Origin: Desulfotignum sp.
GTDB lineage: Bacteria > Desulfobacterota > Desulfobacteria > Desulfobacterales > Desulfobacteraceae
DNA: 52,416 nt
NCBI GenBank assembly: GCA_011390635.1
Contig: JAABSA010000027.1
Coordinates: 1-52,416 of the forward strand
Reading direction: 5' to 3'
How positions within the stretch are numbered: position 1 is the first letter of the stretch; each line of letters begins with the position of its first letter. The translations under genes and the position numbers were made by a program. Positions 23,540 through 32,562 of this stretch are shown here, one piece after another. The notes below the pieces were generated by a model that saw nothing but the letters and a program-made list of their open reading frames with translations, was not told where the DNA came from and did not search any database.

Positions 23540-25055
23540 CAAGAATATGCCGCATGGCTATCAGAAGGTCATGGTTACCGATGGGTTTTTGCATATATTT
23601 TTTTATACCCATTTTGATTGCAGATGCTTCAGAAATATCCTCGCTGAATCCGCACCACAGGATAACTGGCATATCCGGTCTGATGTCTAAAATTTCTCTG
23701 GCCAGCTTGTCACCTGTCAATTCCGGCATGGTCATATCCGTGATAACCAGATCAAAACCATGGCTATCTGCTGTAAACGCTTCCAGTGCGGCCATACCAT
23801 TTTCAAACAAACATACCTGATACCCGTGATTTTCCAGAAATTCCTTGCAGATCTCTCTGATCGCCTTTTCATCATCAACAACCATAATCGTTTCTGTACC
23901 GTTCAGGGCAGATGCTTCATTTTTTTTAAGATTTTCAGCGCCATGTGGGACTTCCCTGGCCACAGGAAAATATATCATTGTCCGGGTACCCCTGCCAGGT
24001 TCACTGTGCACCGTCAAAAACCCATCATGCTCATCAACAATTGCCTGGACAATGGCCAGGCCCAATCCGCCATTGCCCTGACCCATTTCTCTGGTTGAAT
24101 AATAGGGGTCAAACGCTTTTGCCAGAATTTTATCATCCATGCCATGACCGGTATCACTCACACCAAGAACAAGATAATCGCCCGGGGGAATCACCTTTCC
24201 TCTGGTGGGGATTTTTCGGTCACTTGTCTGCTCAGCCAGTGATACCGTCAGCGTTCCCCCATCTTTTTTCATGGCATGATACGCATTCAGACAAAGATGC
24301 ATGACAACCTGATGAATTTTGGTGGGATCTGCAAGAACACTTTGTTTTGTATCAAGACGTGTTTGTATGTCTATGGTGGCAGGTATGGATGATCTGAGCA
24401 GTTTCAAGGATTCTTTGATGATCAGATGAATGCGCAGTGGTTTTTTAATATAATCAGCCTGCCGGCTGAAGGTAAGCACCTGCTGTACCAGTTCAGCCGC
24501 CCTTTGTGCAGATTTTATGACCTGGTCGATCTGTTCTTTTGCCCGCTGGGGGTTGTCAAGGTTGTTTTGGGCCAGCTGTGAATACCCGAATACTGCGGAA
24601 AGTATATTATTGAAATCATGTGCAATGCCGGCAGCAAGGGTGCCGATTGCTTCCATTTTCTGAGACTGCTGCAGGCGGATCTCATAATTTTTTTGTTCAC
24701 TGACATCCCGGGCAATACCATGAAAACCAATGGGTTCACCATGGGCATTCGTGAGAAGTGCCACTGATGTGTCAACATGGCGGATTTCCCCATTTTTCCT
24801 GATAATTTCCCAATCAAATGCCTTATGTCCTTTTCGGGTTTCATACACCCGGTGAAAGGTTTGAAACACTTTTCTGGCATTTTTTCTGTCCATGTATGCT
24901 CTGTTATTCAAGCCTGCCAATTCATCTTTGGTATACCCGAGAATGTCACACATGGATTGGTTGAAAAAGACAAAATTGCCTGCCAGATCGACTTCATAAT
25001 ATCCGTCTTCAATGTTTTCAATAACCGTTCTGAATTTTTTTTCTTCTGATTCCAT
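23523..25055 (-). CDS. soluble PAS hybrid histidine kinase
   Basis: The 510-residue protein lacks membrane segments. A PAS/PAC domain occupies about residues 5-122 (ENIEDGYYEVDLAGN ... GIARDVSEQKNYE). HisKA has the phospho-acceptor in AAGIAHDFNNILSAVFGYSQ. The ATPase domain has NAYHAM, SDTGHGMD and GGLGLAIVQAIV boxes. A C-terminal receiver has Asp in LVITDMTMPELTG. It is cytoplasmic and heads an operon with the M24 peptidase and AEC transporter genes. No obvious ribosome site precedes the start. Confidence 0.88.
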   Translation of the reverse strand: MESEEKKFRTVIENIEDGYYEVDLAGNFVFFNQSMCDILGYTKDELAGLNNRAYMDRKNARKVFQTFHRVYETRKGHKAFDWEIIRKNGEIRHVDTSVALLTNAHGEPIGFHGIARDVSEQKNYEIRLQQSQKMEAIGTLAAGIAHDFNNILSAVFGYSQLAQNNLDNPQRAKEQIDQVIKSAQRAAELVQQVLTFSRQADYIKKPLRIHLIIKESLKLLRSSIPATIDIQTRLDTKQSVLADPTKIHQVVMHLCLNAYHAMKKDGGTLTVSLAEQTSDRKIPTRGKVIPPGDYLVLGVSDTGHGMDDKILAKAFDPYYSTREMGQGNGGLGLAIVQAIVDEHDGFLTVHSEPGRGTRTMIYFPVAREVPHGAENLKKNEASALNGTETIMVVDDEKAIREICKEFLENHGYQVCLFENGMAALEAFTADSHGFDLVITDMTMPELTGDKLAREILDIRPDMPVILWCGFSEDISEASAIKMGIKKYMQKPIGNHDLLIAMRHILDEKQK

Positions 25056-25132
25056 TGTTATTTTTTTTGCATTCCAGACAGTTAATCAAAAAAAATATCT
25101 CATACAACTTATATCAAACCGCTGTACAATGC

Positions 25133-25297
25133 AAAAAAAAGATTTTAAAAACGCATAATACCGGCTGGATATTTGCCATAAGTGTATCAGTTTTTGCATC
25201 GCCCCATGCAGTGTCCTGTTCCCAGGCCCGCCCCTGGAGGTGTGCTGCGCCCGGCCCGAAATCCCGCGTGGGCATGTTTCCATGAGAGTAATGCACT
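25133..25297 (-). ncRNA. candidate structured small RNA, about 165 nt
   Basis: Inside an AT-rich gap the minus strand has an extended -10 box (TGCTATAAT, hexamer 25303-25308), then a GC-rich block with several clean helices: CATG-GAAA-CATG with a GNRA tetraloop, CCAGG/CCTGG, CCTG-GGAA-CAGG as an alternative, GCAG/CTGC closing the latter, and TGCAT/ATGCA. It ends in T-runs (T5 then T8, 25133-25152) after a weak AATA/TATT hairpin. GGA triplets fall in several loops, as in Csr/Rsm-type sponge RNAs. It matches no tRNA, tmRNA, RNase P or SRP signature I know. No ORF with a ribosome site covers it. Confidence 0.35.
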
Positions 25298-25302
25298 ACC
25301 CA

Positions 25303-25308
25303 ATTATA
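25303..25308 (-). promoter_or_regulatory. extended -10 promoter of the candidate RNA
   Basis: On the minus strand TGCTATAAT is a perfect extended -10. No good -35 is seen at 17 bases, which is usual for extended -10 promoters. The peptidyl-prolyl isomerase promoter lies back to back with it. Confidence 0.4.
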
Positions 25309-25335
25309 GCAAATATTCAGATACCGGGTCTGTCA

Positions 25336-25366
25336 TTGACATTTTTTGTTAATCCCTTATTATAAA
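25336..25366 (+). promoter_or_regulatory. promoter of the cyclophilin gene
   Basis: TTGACA (25336-25341) is followed by TATAAA (25361-25366) with a 19-base spacer, or TTATAA at 18, just before the AAGGAG of the next gene. It diverges from the candidate RNA promoter. Confidence 0.45.
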
Positions 25367-25397
25367 CATTATTTTTTAACCGTTAAAGGAGATTTTC

Positions 25398-25928
25398 ATG
25401 CCTGATTTAACTGCTGTTATGGAAACCAGCAAAGGACCCATCCGCCTGAAATTGTTTGCCGATAAAACCCCGGTCACCTGCGGTAATTTCGCCAACCTTG
25501 CCAAAAGGCAATATTACAACGGACTCAAATTTCACAGGGTGATCAATGATTTTATGATCCAGGGTGGATGTCCCTACGGCAGCGGTATGGGAGGACCTGG
25601 ATATAATTTTGAAGATGAATGCAAAAAAGATCTAAAACATGACAAACCAGGCATTTTATCCATGGCCAATGCCGGTCCCGGCACCAATGGTTCCCAGTTT
25701 TTCATCACCCACGGTCCTACCCCCCACCTGGACGGCATGCATACCGTATTCGGTGCTGTAGAAGCGGAAGCAGACCAGAAAGTGGTGGACAGTATCGCCC
25801 AGGGGGATACCATTGAAAGCATCACCATCCAGGGCAATGTAGGCGCCCTGTTCAAAAAGATCAAACCCAGGCTGGATGAATGGAACAAAACCTTGAACAA
25901 ACAGTTTCCCAAGCTGCCCAAAGCCTAA
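25398..25928 (+). CDS. cyclophilin-type peptidyl-prolyl cis-trans isomerase
   Basis: The 176-residue protein is a single cyclophilin domain: [30 protein letters not shown] carries the catalytic Arg and the FMxQGG strand, then [30 protein letters not shown], the conserved core. There is no signal peptide, so it is cytoplasmic like PpiB. A C-terminal extension of about 25 residues ([24 protein letters not shown]) is basic. It has a good AAGGAG and is closed by a bidirectional terminator. Confidence 0.93.
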   Translation: MPDLTAVMETSKGPIRLKLFADKTPVTCGNFANLAKRQYYNGLKFHRVINDFMIQGGCPYGSGMGGPGYNFEDECKKDLKHDKPGILSMANAGPGTNGSQFFITHGPTPHLDGMHTVFGAVEAEADQKVVDSIAQGDTIESITIQGNVGALFKKIKPRLDEWNKTLNKQFPKLPKA

Positions 25929-25935
25929 GTTAAAA

Positions 25936-25964
25936 AAAGCCGGACCAAATATCAGTCCGGCTTT
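25936..25964. terminator. bidirectional terminator between cyclophilin and hypothetical genes
   Basis: AAAGCCGGAC (25936-25945) and GTCCGGCTTT (25955-25964) form a perfect 10-bp stem with A-rich and T-rich flanks on both sides, serving both convergent genes. Confidence 0.85.
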
Positions 25965-25999
25965 CCTTTCCAACTTAATCTTTACTTTCTGAAACGATC

Positions 26000-26410
26000 T
26001 TATTCCAGATCAATATACAACGGAATCACATGAAGGGTACTGCTGTTTTCACTGGTTTCGCCAAGGTGCCAGTCTTTTACCGGGATTCCGGCATCGGAAA
26101 TTTTTTGTATCATGCCCTTGATATTGATGAGGGGATGTCGGGCAAACACGTTGGGCAGTCCATAGGTTAAGCTGCACACCAGGCACTTGCCCGGACGCTG
26201 GGTCAGGTTGAAGGCCAACACAATTCTTTGCGGTTTGATTGAGATGCATTCCAGCTGGATGTCATAGGCACCTTCTGACACATCCCCGTACAATGCCTCA
26301 AAAAACAGGTCACTGGTCTGGGGAGAAAATAGATCATCACAGAATTCTCTGGTAAAAATATTGTCCATAGCGGTCTGATTCATTGTGTCCACCAAATCCT
26401 TGTTGTCCAT
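26000..26410 (-). CDS. conserved-looking hypothetical protein
   Basis: The 136-residue protein from ATG 26408-26410 (MDNKDLVDTMNQ) is soluble. It contains FTREFCDDLFSPQTSDLFFEALYGDVSEGAYDIQLE, LAFNLTQRPGKCLVCSLTYGLPNVFARHP and a C-terminal LHVIPLYIDLE. The invariant-looking CLVC pair and the layout suggest a real, compact beta-rich domain, seen in sulfate reducers as I recall, but without a functional name. An upstream ATG at 26492 would add 28 residues. Neither start has a strong ribosome site. The function is unknown. Confidence 0.65.
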   Translation of the reverse strand: MDNKDLVDTMNQTAMDNIFTREFCDDLFSPQTSDLFFEALYGDVSEGAYDIQLECISIKPQRIVLAFNLTQRPGKCLVCSLTYGLPNVFARHPLINIKGMIQKISDAGIPVKDWHLGETSENSSTLHVIPLYIDLE

Positions 26411-26723
26411 TTTTTTTGCAGTGAATTTCACTTCTATAAAACCTGTATCAGAAAAGCAAGTGTAAAAAATCACTGCAGATCTGTTCCCTTTCATGGTCTT
26501 ATGATAGATTGCCCCATGGAACCAGTATTGTCCGCCATAATGCCGTTTTTTTCGAAAAACCCGCGGTCATCTGCCGGACATTGGAAATCCTTTTAGATTT
26601 GGGCATGGGATCCCTTTTTGAAATTGTCATCTGCGATGTGCACAATATTCAGCCATAACAGTTCTCGATATTTTAAATTGCTGGCCAGCACCCTTTGTGG
26701 TAAAGTAAGTAAAATTTTTTGTG

Positions 26724-26751
26724 TTGATATTCAAAAAAGATTTGTTAGACT
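26724..26751 (+). promoter_or_regulatory. possible promoter of the nqr operon
   Basis: TTGATA (26724-26729), 16 bases, then TAGACT (26746-26751) stand about 70 bases before nqrA. It is weak but the best candidate in the 26411-26819 gap. I see nothing else there: no gene, no terminator, no clear operator. Confidence 0.3.
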
Positions 26752-26819
26752 GTATTTTACTGAAAAACAGCAAATGAAACAGGCGGAATCAACTGCATAA
26801 ACATGGAAATTATCTTCAG

Positions 26820-28151
26820 ATGGAAAAACTTGCGCTTTCCAAAGGATTTAACATAAAACTGGCGGGCATGCCGGATCCCAGTGTCATCAACCTTCCCCGG
26901 CCGGCCACAGTGGGGGTGTCCGCCCAGGACATCCCCCATATCCGTCCCAAACTCCTGGTCAAGGAAAAGGATTTGGTCAAAACCGGCACCCCTTTGTTCT
27001 GTGACAAACGGGACACCAGCATTCATTATGTGTCCCCGGGCACAGGGACGGTGAAAAAAATCCTGTTCGGCAGACGACGGCGCCTGCTGGAAGTAGTGAT
27101 CGCCCTGGATGCAATGGATAATTTTATCCAGTTTGAACCGGTGTCTCCAAAGGACCTGGCCCAGATCTCGAACCAGGATCTGGCCGACCGTCTTAAACAA
27201 GGAGGCCTGTGGCAGACTCTGCGGCAGCTGCCGGCCAGGGATACGGCAGACAGTGAACAAAAACCGCCTTTGATCATTGTCTGTCTCAACGGCAATGATA
27301 TATTTTCCCCCCATCCGGCAGTGGTGCTGCAGGAACGGTTCCAGCAGTTTGAATTCGGGCTCGGGGTGCTGAAAAAATTTTCAGACAGGGTTTTGGTCGC
27401 AGCCCGGGCCGGTTCCTTCCCCCGGCTGGGGCAGATACAGCATGTCATTACCCATCAGGTGCCAGATACCTATCCGGCCTGGGATCCGGGCGCTGTTCTT
27501 TTCCACATCAAAAAAGAGTCAAAAGAAAATGCTGCCTGGTACATTGGACTGGAAGGCCTTCTACGCATGGCCCAATTTCTGGAAACCGGGCGTTATCCTG
27601 TGAACACCATGGTCACCGTGGCCAAAGGCCATGATAAAAAACCCCATATGATCACCCGCCAGGGTACCCCCATCCGTCTTCTGGCCGGCAACTTCCCCCC
27701 GGGCAGCCTCATTACCACGGGCCAGCTCAATGGCCGGAGGGTGGATCCGGATACCCATCTGGGATTTTTTGAAAACACCCTGAACATCCTCCCGGATGCA
27801 CCCGGAGATGAAATGTTCGGATTTATCCGGCCGGGGCTGAACAAACCCACGGTATCCAAGGCATTTCTTTCTTCTCTTCTGAACAGAGAAGTACAGGTTG
27901 ACTGCACCATGCACGGTGAAGTCCGAGCCTGCATCAACTGCAGTTACTGTGAAAAAATATGTCCCAATGACCTGATGCCCAGCTTCATCATGAAGGCCCT
28001 TGTGAGCGATGATATTGAAGAGGCCCTGGAGCTGGGACTTCTGGACTGCTGCCGCTGCGGGCTCTGCTCTTTTACCTGTCCGTCCAAAATTGAACTGACA
28101 CAGATTTTATCTCACGGAATGGATATGCATCACAAGGATAAACAAGGATAA
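26820..28151 (+). CDS. nqrA: Na+-translocating NADH:quinone reductase subunit A, with two 4Fe-4S motifs
   Basis: The 443-residue subunit starts MEKLALSKGFNIKLAG and shows NqrA features: VGVSAQDIPHIRPKLLVKEKDLVKTGTPLF and YVSPGTGTVKKI (barrel-sandwich-like entry), then a long Rossmann-like centre. The C-terminus differs from the classical Vibrio subunit. It has CxxCxxCxxxCP at Cys371-374-377-381 (CINCSYCEKICP) and again at Cys410/413/416/420 (CRCGLCSFTCP), as in RnfC. Vibrio NqrA has no Fe-S cluster and only a trace such as ALCTFVCPGK at the second site. It is still NqrA, not RnfC, because nqrB to nqrF follow in order. It is the membrane-peripheral quinone/electron-entry subunit. Confidence 0.88.
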   Translation: MEKLALSKGFNIKLAGMPDPSVINLPRPATVGVSAQDIPHIRPKLLVKEKDLVKTGTPLFCDKRDTSIHYVSPGTGTVKKILFGRRRRLLEVVIALDAMDNFIQFEPVSPKDLAQISNQDLADRLKQGGLWQTLRQLPARDTADSEQKPPLIIVCLNGNDIFSPHPAVVLQERFQQFEFGLGVLKKFSDRVLVAARAGSFPRLGQIQHVITHQVPDTYPAWDPGAVLFHIKKESKENAAWYIGLEGLLRMAQFLETGRYPVNTMVTVAKGHDKKPHMITRQGTPIRLLAGNFPPGSLITTGQLNGRRVDPDTHLGFFENTLNILPDAPGDEMFGFIRPGLNKPTVSKAFLSSLLNREVQVDCTMHGEVRACINCSYCEKICPNDLMPSFIMKALVSDDIEEALELGLLDCCRCGLCSFTCPSKIELTQILSHGMDMHHKDKQG

Positions 28152-28163
28152 CCATAGGATATC

Positions 28164-29324
28164 ATGAATCCCATCAAAAAAATATTTGAACTGCTGGAAT
28201 ATGATTTCAGTGATGCCGGAAAATTTGCCAAACTGGGGCCTTTGTTTGATGCCACCAAAACCTTTTTCTTCCTGCCGTCTCCCAAAAACAAAATGGGACC
28301 GTTCATTCGGGATCACCTGGATTTGAAACGGTACATGAGCTTTGTGATCATCTCCCTTTTGCCGGTGCTGTTTTTCGGCATGTACAACACAGGATACCAG
28401 TCCGGTCTGGCCAGGGGGGAAACCCTGGAATTCTGGGCTTCATTTTTATCCGGTGCCTGGGTGGTGATGCCCATCATCATTGTTTCCTACGGGGTGGGCT
28501 TTTTCTGGGAAATTCTGTTCGCCGCCATCCGGCGCCACCCCATCAGTGAAGGATTCCTGGTCACAGGTCTGCTGTTCCCCTTGACGCTGCCCCCCACCAT
28601 ACCCCTGTGGCAGGTGGCCCTGGGGATTTCTTTTGGCGTGGTGATCGGCAAGGAGATTTTCGGCGGCACTGGAAGGAATATTCTGAACCCGGCTTTGACG
28701 GCACGGGCCTTTGTGTTTTTCTCCTATCCGGTTACCATGTCCGGCAACGTCTGGGTGGCAGGGGCCGATGCAGTGGACGGCATCACCGGCGCCACAGCCC
28801 TGGCAGTTAATGCAGAAGGCGGAACCAGCCTTTTTTCAACCCTTTCAGACCAGGGATTCTCCCTGTCCAACCTGTTTTTCGGATTTGTGCCCGGCAGCAT
28901 CGGGGAGACCTCTGCCCTGTGCTGTCTGATCGGGGCCGTGTTTCTCATGGTGACCCGCATCGGCAATTATCGGATCATTCTGGGCGGCATTGCCGGCCTT
29001 ATCATCACGGCGATTTTGTTTTATTTTCTGCCCGGCACCAAAGGCACCTGGGCTGATGCTGGTCCATTGTATCACTTGTGTGCCGGCGGATTTTTATTCG
29101 GTATTTCCTTTATGGCCACAGATCCGGTATCTGCGCCGGGCACCAATCCTGGCCGGTGGATTTTCGGGTTTCTCATCGGATTTCTCACCGTGATACTCCG
29201 GGTGGCCAACCCGGCTTTTGCCGAAGGGGTGATGCTGGCCATCCTGTTCATGAACGTGTTTGCCCCTCTTTTAGACCACCTGGTCATGAAACACAGAATT
29301 TCTAAGAGGATCCCCAATGTCTGA
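28164..29324 (+). CDS. nqrB: Na+-NQR subunit B
   Basis: The 386-residue membrane protein has about ten helices and carries the covalent FMN site DGITGATALA (D-x-(S/T)-G-A-T, flavin on the last Thr). The start MNPIKKIFELLEYDFSDAGK resembles NqrB and is followed by the conserved FGVVIGKEIFGGTGRNILNPALTARAF. It is the Na+-channel subunit. It follows nqrA by 12 bases and overlaps nqrC by eight. Its product is in the inner membrane. Confidence 0.93.
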   Translation: MNPIKKIFELLEYDFSDAGKFAKLGPLFDATKTFFFLPSPKNKMGPFIRDHLDLKRYMSFVIISLLPVLFFGMYNTGYQSGLARGETLEFWASFLSGAWVVMPIIIVSYGVGFFWEILFAAIRRHPISEGFLVTGLLFPLTLPPTIPLWQVALGISFGVVIGKEIFGGTGRNILNPALTARAFVFFSYPVTMSGNVWVAGADAVDGITGATALAVNAEGGTSLFSTLSDQGFSLSNLFFGFVPGSIGETSALCCLIGAVFLMVTRIGNYRIILGGIAGLIITAILFYFLPGTKGTWADAGPLYHLCAGGFLFGISFMATDPVSAPGTNPGRWIFGFLIGFLTVILRVANPAFAEGVMLAILFMNVFAPLLDHLVMKHRISKRIPNV

Positions 29325-30060
29325 CAAAAAGAAATCATTTAAAAATAGCAGGGTTTATGTGGTCTTGTTCGCCCTGGTGAATGCTCTGGTGTTCAGCGTA
29401 TTAATCACCTCAGCCGCCACCATGCTCAAAGAAAGGCAGCTGGAAAACATGGCGCTGGATAAACGAACCAACCTGCTGGAAGCTGCCGACCTGGTACCCC
29501 TGGACAAAAAACCGACACCTGACGACATAAAACAGATCTATGATACCCATATCCGGGAAGTCCATGTGGATGCCCGGGGCCGGATCATGGAAACGGCAAC
29601 TGACAGCAGCCTGCAGCTCTACCTGATCCACACGGACCAGAAAGTGCAGGGCTATATTGTCCCCATCAGTACCCGGGGGCTCTGGGGCAAAATCCATGGA
29701 TACATGGCATTTGAAGAAGATGGAGAAACGGTTTCGGGATTTTCCGTTTACAGCCACTCAGAAACCCCGGGCCTTGGCGGAGAAATCGAAAGCGACTGGT
29801 TCCAGAAAAATTTCAAGGGAAAAAAAATACTGAACGCCAGCAACCAGCTGGTTTCCGTGGGTATTGCCAAGGGCCGGGCTGAGAACCTGCCTGAAAAACT
29901 TCAGGATCACTATGTGGACGGTATATCCGGTGCCACCCTCACCGGCAGATACCTGAGTGAGGGACTGGAAGAAACCCTGACAAAATATGAACCGGTTTCC
30001 ATTCTTTTCCGCCAGAAAAAAGGAAGCCAGGCACATGTAGAAACCATATTGGATGAATAA
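29317..30060 (+). CDS. nqrC: Na+-NQR subunit C
   Basis: The 247-residue subunit has one N-terminal membrane helix (VYVVLFALVNALVFSVLITSAA) and a periplasmic domain with the second covalent FMN site, GISGATLTGRY (S-G-A-T). The central PGLGGEIESDWFQKNFKGKKI matches the FMN-binding domain shared with RnfG. It overlaps nqrB and ends two bases into the ribosome site of nqrD, so translation is coupled. Confidence 0.92.
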   Translation: MSDKKKSFKNSRVYVVLFALVNALVFSVLITSAATMLKERQLENMALDKRTNLLEAADLVPLDKKPTPDDIKQIYDTHIREVHVDARGRIMETATDSSLQLYLIHTDQKVQGYIVPISTRGLWGKIHGYMAFEEDGETVSGFSVYSHSETPGLGGEIESDWFQKNFKGKKILNASNQLVSVGIAKGRAENLPEKLQDHYVDGISGATLTGRYLSEGLEETLTKYEPVSILFRQKKGSQAHVETILDE

Positions 30061-30070
30061 GGACACTTTC

Positions 30071-30703
30071 ATGGAAAAAAATCTTTCCCATTACAGGGAT
30101 ATCATGACCAGGGGCATCTGGAGCGAAAATCCCGTTGCCTACCAGGTGCTGGGCATCTGTTCCGCGCTGGCTGTCACGGTTAAAATGTCCACCGCCGTGG
30201 TCATGAGCATCGCCCTGACCCTGGTAGCGGCATTTTCCGGCCTGATCATCTCGACAATGCGCCACTGGATCCCCTCCAATATCCGCATCATCGTGGAGCT
30301 GACGGTCATCGCATCCCTGGTAATCGTAACCGACCAGATACTCAAGGCCTTTTTGTATGACATATCCAAACAGCTGTCCATTTTTGTGGGCCTGATCATC
30401 ACCAACTGCATTATCCTGGGCCGGGCCGAGGCCTATGCCATGGCCAACAATCCGGTGGATTCCTTTGTGGACGGCATGGCCAACGGGCTTGGATACAGCA
30501 TGATTCTGCTGGCGGTTGCGTTTTTGCGGGAACTGCTGGGATCCGGACAGTTTTTCGGATTTTCCGTGATCCCCCGGTTTTTATATGATATGGGATTTCA
30601 AGACATGGGCATCATGGTGCTGGCACCTGGGGCATTTTTCATTATCGGGCTGCTGGTCTGGCTGAAGAACAGCCTGCCCGGCGTATCCCACGAAAAAAAA
30701 TAA
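30071..30703 (+). CDS. nqrD: Na+-NQR subunit D
   Basis: The 210-residue integral membrane subunit has about six helices. I start it at ATG 30071, with AAGGA overlapping the nqrC stop; an earlier ATG at 30053 has no site. The conserved cysteines that bind an iron centre with NqrE are visible in VLGICSALAV and ITNCIILGRAEA. The sequence is typical of the NqrD/RnfE family. Confidence 0.92.
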   Translation: MEKNLSHYRDIMTRGIWSENPVAYQVLGICSALAVTVKMSTAVVMSIALTLVAAFSGLIISTMRHWIPSNIRIIVELTVIASLVIVTDQILKAFLYDISKQLSIFVGLIITNCIILGRAEAYAMANNPVDSFVDGMANGLGYSMILLAVAFLRELLGSGQFFGFSVIPRFLYDMGFQDMGIMVLAPGAFFIIGLLVWLKNSLPGVSHEKK

Positions 30704-30712
30704 GGAGCTGCC

Positions 30713-31321
30713 ATGGGCGATCTGCTGAGTCTGTTTATCAATTCCGTTTTCATCGGCAATATCCTGCTGGCCTATTTCTTAGGTATCTGTTCGTTCATTG
30801 CCGTATCCAAAACCATTGAAACCGCAACCGGTCTCGGGTTTGCCGTCGTCTTTGTGCTGACCGTGACAAGCCCTGTGAACTGGCTGATATATCATGGACT
30901 GCTGGCACCCGGTGCCCTGGCCTGGGCCGGATATCCAGGGCTGGATTTGAGTTTTTTAAAATTCATCACCTTTATTGCGGTCATCGCCGCCATTGTCCAG
31001 GCGGTTGAAATGGTTATCGACCGTTACTCGCCGCTGCTCTATGCCAGCCTGGGGGTATTTTTGCCGCTGATTGCCGTAAACTGCGCCATTTTAGGCACCT
31101 CTTTGTTCATGGTAGAGCGAAACCACACATTCATTGAATCTGTGGTGTTCGGGGCAGGTTCCGGCACCGGGTGGATGCTGGCCATCGTGTCCATGGCCGC
31201 CATCCGCAAAAAAGTGCGGTATGCGGACGTACCTGCAGGACTTGACGGATTCGGATTTGTCATGATCATTGCCGGGCTCATGGCCATGACCTTTATGATG
31301 TTTTCAGGAATCACCCTGTAG
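30713..31321 (+). CDS. nqrE: Na+-NQR subunit E
   Basis: The 202-residue membrane subunit, paired with NqrD, has the matching cysteines in [12 protein letters not shown] and [12 protein letters not shown]. The segment [14 protein letters not shown] is typical of the NqrE/RnfA family. A strong AAGGAG precedes the ATG, ten bases after nqrD. Confidence 0.93.
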   Translation: MGDLLSLFINSVFIGNILLAYFLGICSFIAVSKTIETATGLGFAVVFVLTVTSPVNWLIYHGLLAPGALAWAGYPGLDLSFLKFITFIAVIAAIVQAVEMVIDRYSPLLYASLGVFLPLIAVNCAILGTSLFMVERNHTFIESVVFGAGSGTGWMLAIVSMAAIRKKVRYADVPAGLDGFGFVMIIAGLMAMTFMMFSGITL

Positions 31322-31341
31322 CAACCCAAGGAGACACCCAA

Positions 31342-32556
31342 GTGATTTACCTTATCAGTCTGTTGATATTTTCCGGTGTGATCATTATCCTTGTCTTTGT
31401 TCTGCTGTTTGTGGAAGCCAAAGTCACCACCCAGGGCAGTCATACCATCACCATCAATGACAGCAAAGACGATGCCCTCACGGTTTCGGGCAATCCCACC
31501 CTGTTGTCCGCCCTGTCGCAAAATGAGATTTTTTTGCCCTCTGCCTGCGGCGGGTCCGGGTCCTGCGCCATGTGCAAATGCAAGGTGGTTGACGGGGGCG
31601 GGGCCATTCTGCCCACGGAACTGGCCCATCTTTCCAGAAAAGAAAAACTGGAGAATATCCGGCTGTCCTGCCAGCTCAAGGTCAAAGAGGATATGGCCAT
31701 CCAGGTACCTGAGTCCATTTTCGGCATCAAAAAAGTGCCGGCTACAGTGGTGTCCAATGACAATGTATCCACCTTTATCAAGGAACTGGTGCTGGAACCG
31801 GCAGAACCCATTGAGTTTGAAGCGGGTTCCTATATCCAGATCGATGTGCCGGAATATGAGCTGACCTTCAAGGACTTTCACATTGACAGCAAGTATGTGA
31901 GTGAATGGAAAAAATACAATCTGTTCGATTTGGCAGCCAAAGGGATCAAGCCGGGATTCCGGGCCTATTCCATGGCCAATGCACCCCATGAAAAAGATAT
32001 CATCAAACTCAATATCCGCATTGCCACCCCTCCCCCGGGCACCGAAGGGATCCCGCCGGGATTCGGATCTTCTTTTGTGTTCGGCCTCAAACCCGGGGAC
32101 AACGTTACCATCAGCGGCCCTTACGGCGATTTCATGGCCAGGGACACCCAAAGGGAAATGTGTTTTGTCGGCGGCGGAGCCGGCATGGCGCCTTTGCGCA
32201 GCCATATCCTCCACCAGCTGGAAGGCATCAACAGCGGGCGCAAAATTTCCTTCTGGTACGGGGCCAGGTCGGTAAAGGAAATGTTCTACCATGAAGAGTT
32301 CACAGATCTTGCGAAACGATACGACAACTTTACCTATCATGTGGGCCTTTCCAGCCCGGAAAAAGAGGATCACTGGAACGGACTCACCGGCTTTATCCAC
32401 ACCCATCTGATAGACTCCTACCTGAACGACCATGAAGATCCCACAGAAATTGAATATTACCTGTGCGGCCCCCCGCCCATGATTGATGCGGTCATTGAAT
32501 CCCTTTATGAGCTGGGAGTGGAAGATGACATGATTTTTTATGACAAGTTCAGTTAG
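31342..32556 (+). CDS. nqrF: Na+-NQR subunit F (NADH-oxidising)
   Basis: The 404-residue subunit starts with GTG behind AAGGAG. An N-terminal membrane anchor (residues 2-24) is followed by a plant-type [2Fe-2S] domain with Cys69, Cys75, Cys78 and Cys110 (CGGSGSCAMC ... LSCQ). The flavodoxin-reductase-like part has the FAD motif RAYSMAN and the NADH-binding GAGMAPLRSHI and CGPPPMIDAV. It takes electrons from NADH and passes them to the NqrDE iron centre and the flavins. It is followed by pyrD after only six bases. Confidence 0.94.
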   Translation: MIYLISLLIFSGVIIILVFVLLFVEAKVTTQGSHTITINDSKDDALTVSGNPTLLSALSQNEIFLPSACGGSGSCAMCKCKVVDGGGAILPTELAHLSRKEKLENIRLSCQLKVKEDMAIQVPESIFGIKKVPATVVSNDNVSTFIKELVLEPAEPIEFEAGSYIQIDVPEYELTFKDFHIDSKYVSEWKKYNLFDLAAKGIKPGFRAYSMANAPHEKDIIKLNIRIATPPPGTEGIPPGFGSSFVFGLKPGDNVTISGPYGDFMARDTQREMCFVGGGAGMAPLRSHILHQLEGINSGRKISFWYGARSVKEMFYHEEFTDLAKRYDNFTYHVGLSSPEKEDHWNGLTGFIHTHLIDSYLNDHEDPTEIEYYLCGPPPMIDAVIESLYELGVEDDMIFYDKFS

Positions 32557-32562
32557 GTTAAA

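Noticed and set aside
25133-25297. 6S, SRP or tmRNA identity for the candidate RNA
   Set aside because: No SRP apical motif, no tmRNA tag frame or tRNA-like ends, and no long closing stem of 6S RNA could be built by eye.
26820-32556. Reading the operon as Rnf because of the RnfC-like Fe-S motifs
   Set aside because: The gene order A-B-C-D-E-F, the NqrF sequence with FAD/NADH and [2Fe-2S] domains, and the NqrB/NqrC flavin motifs show Na+-NQR. RnfB is absent.
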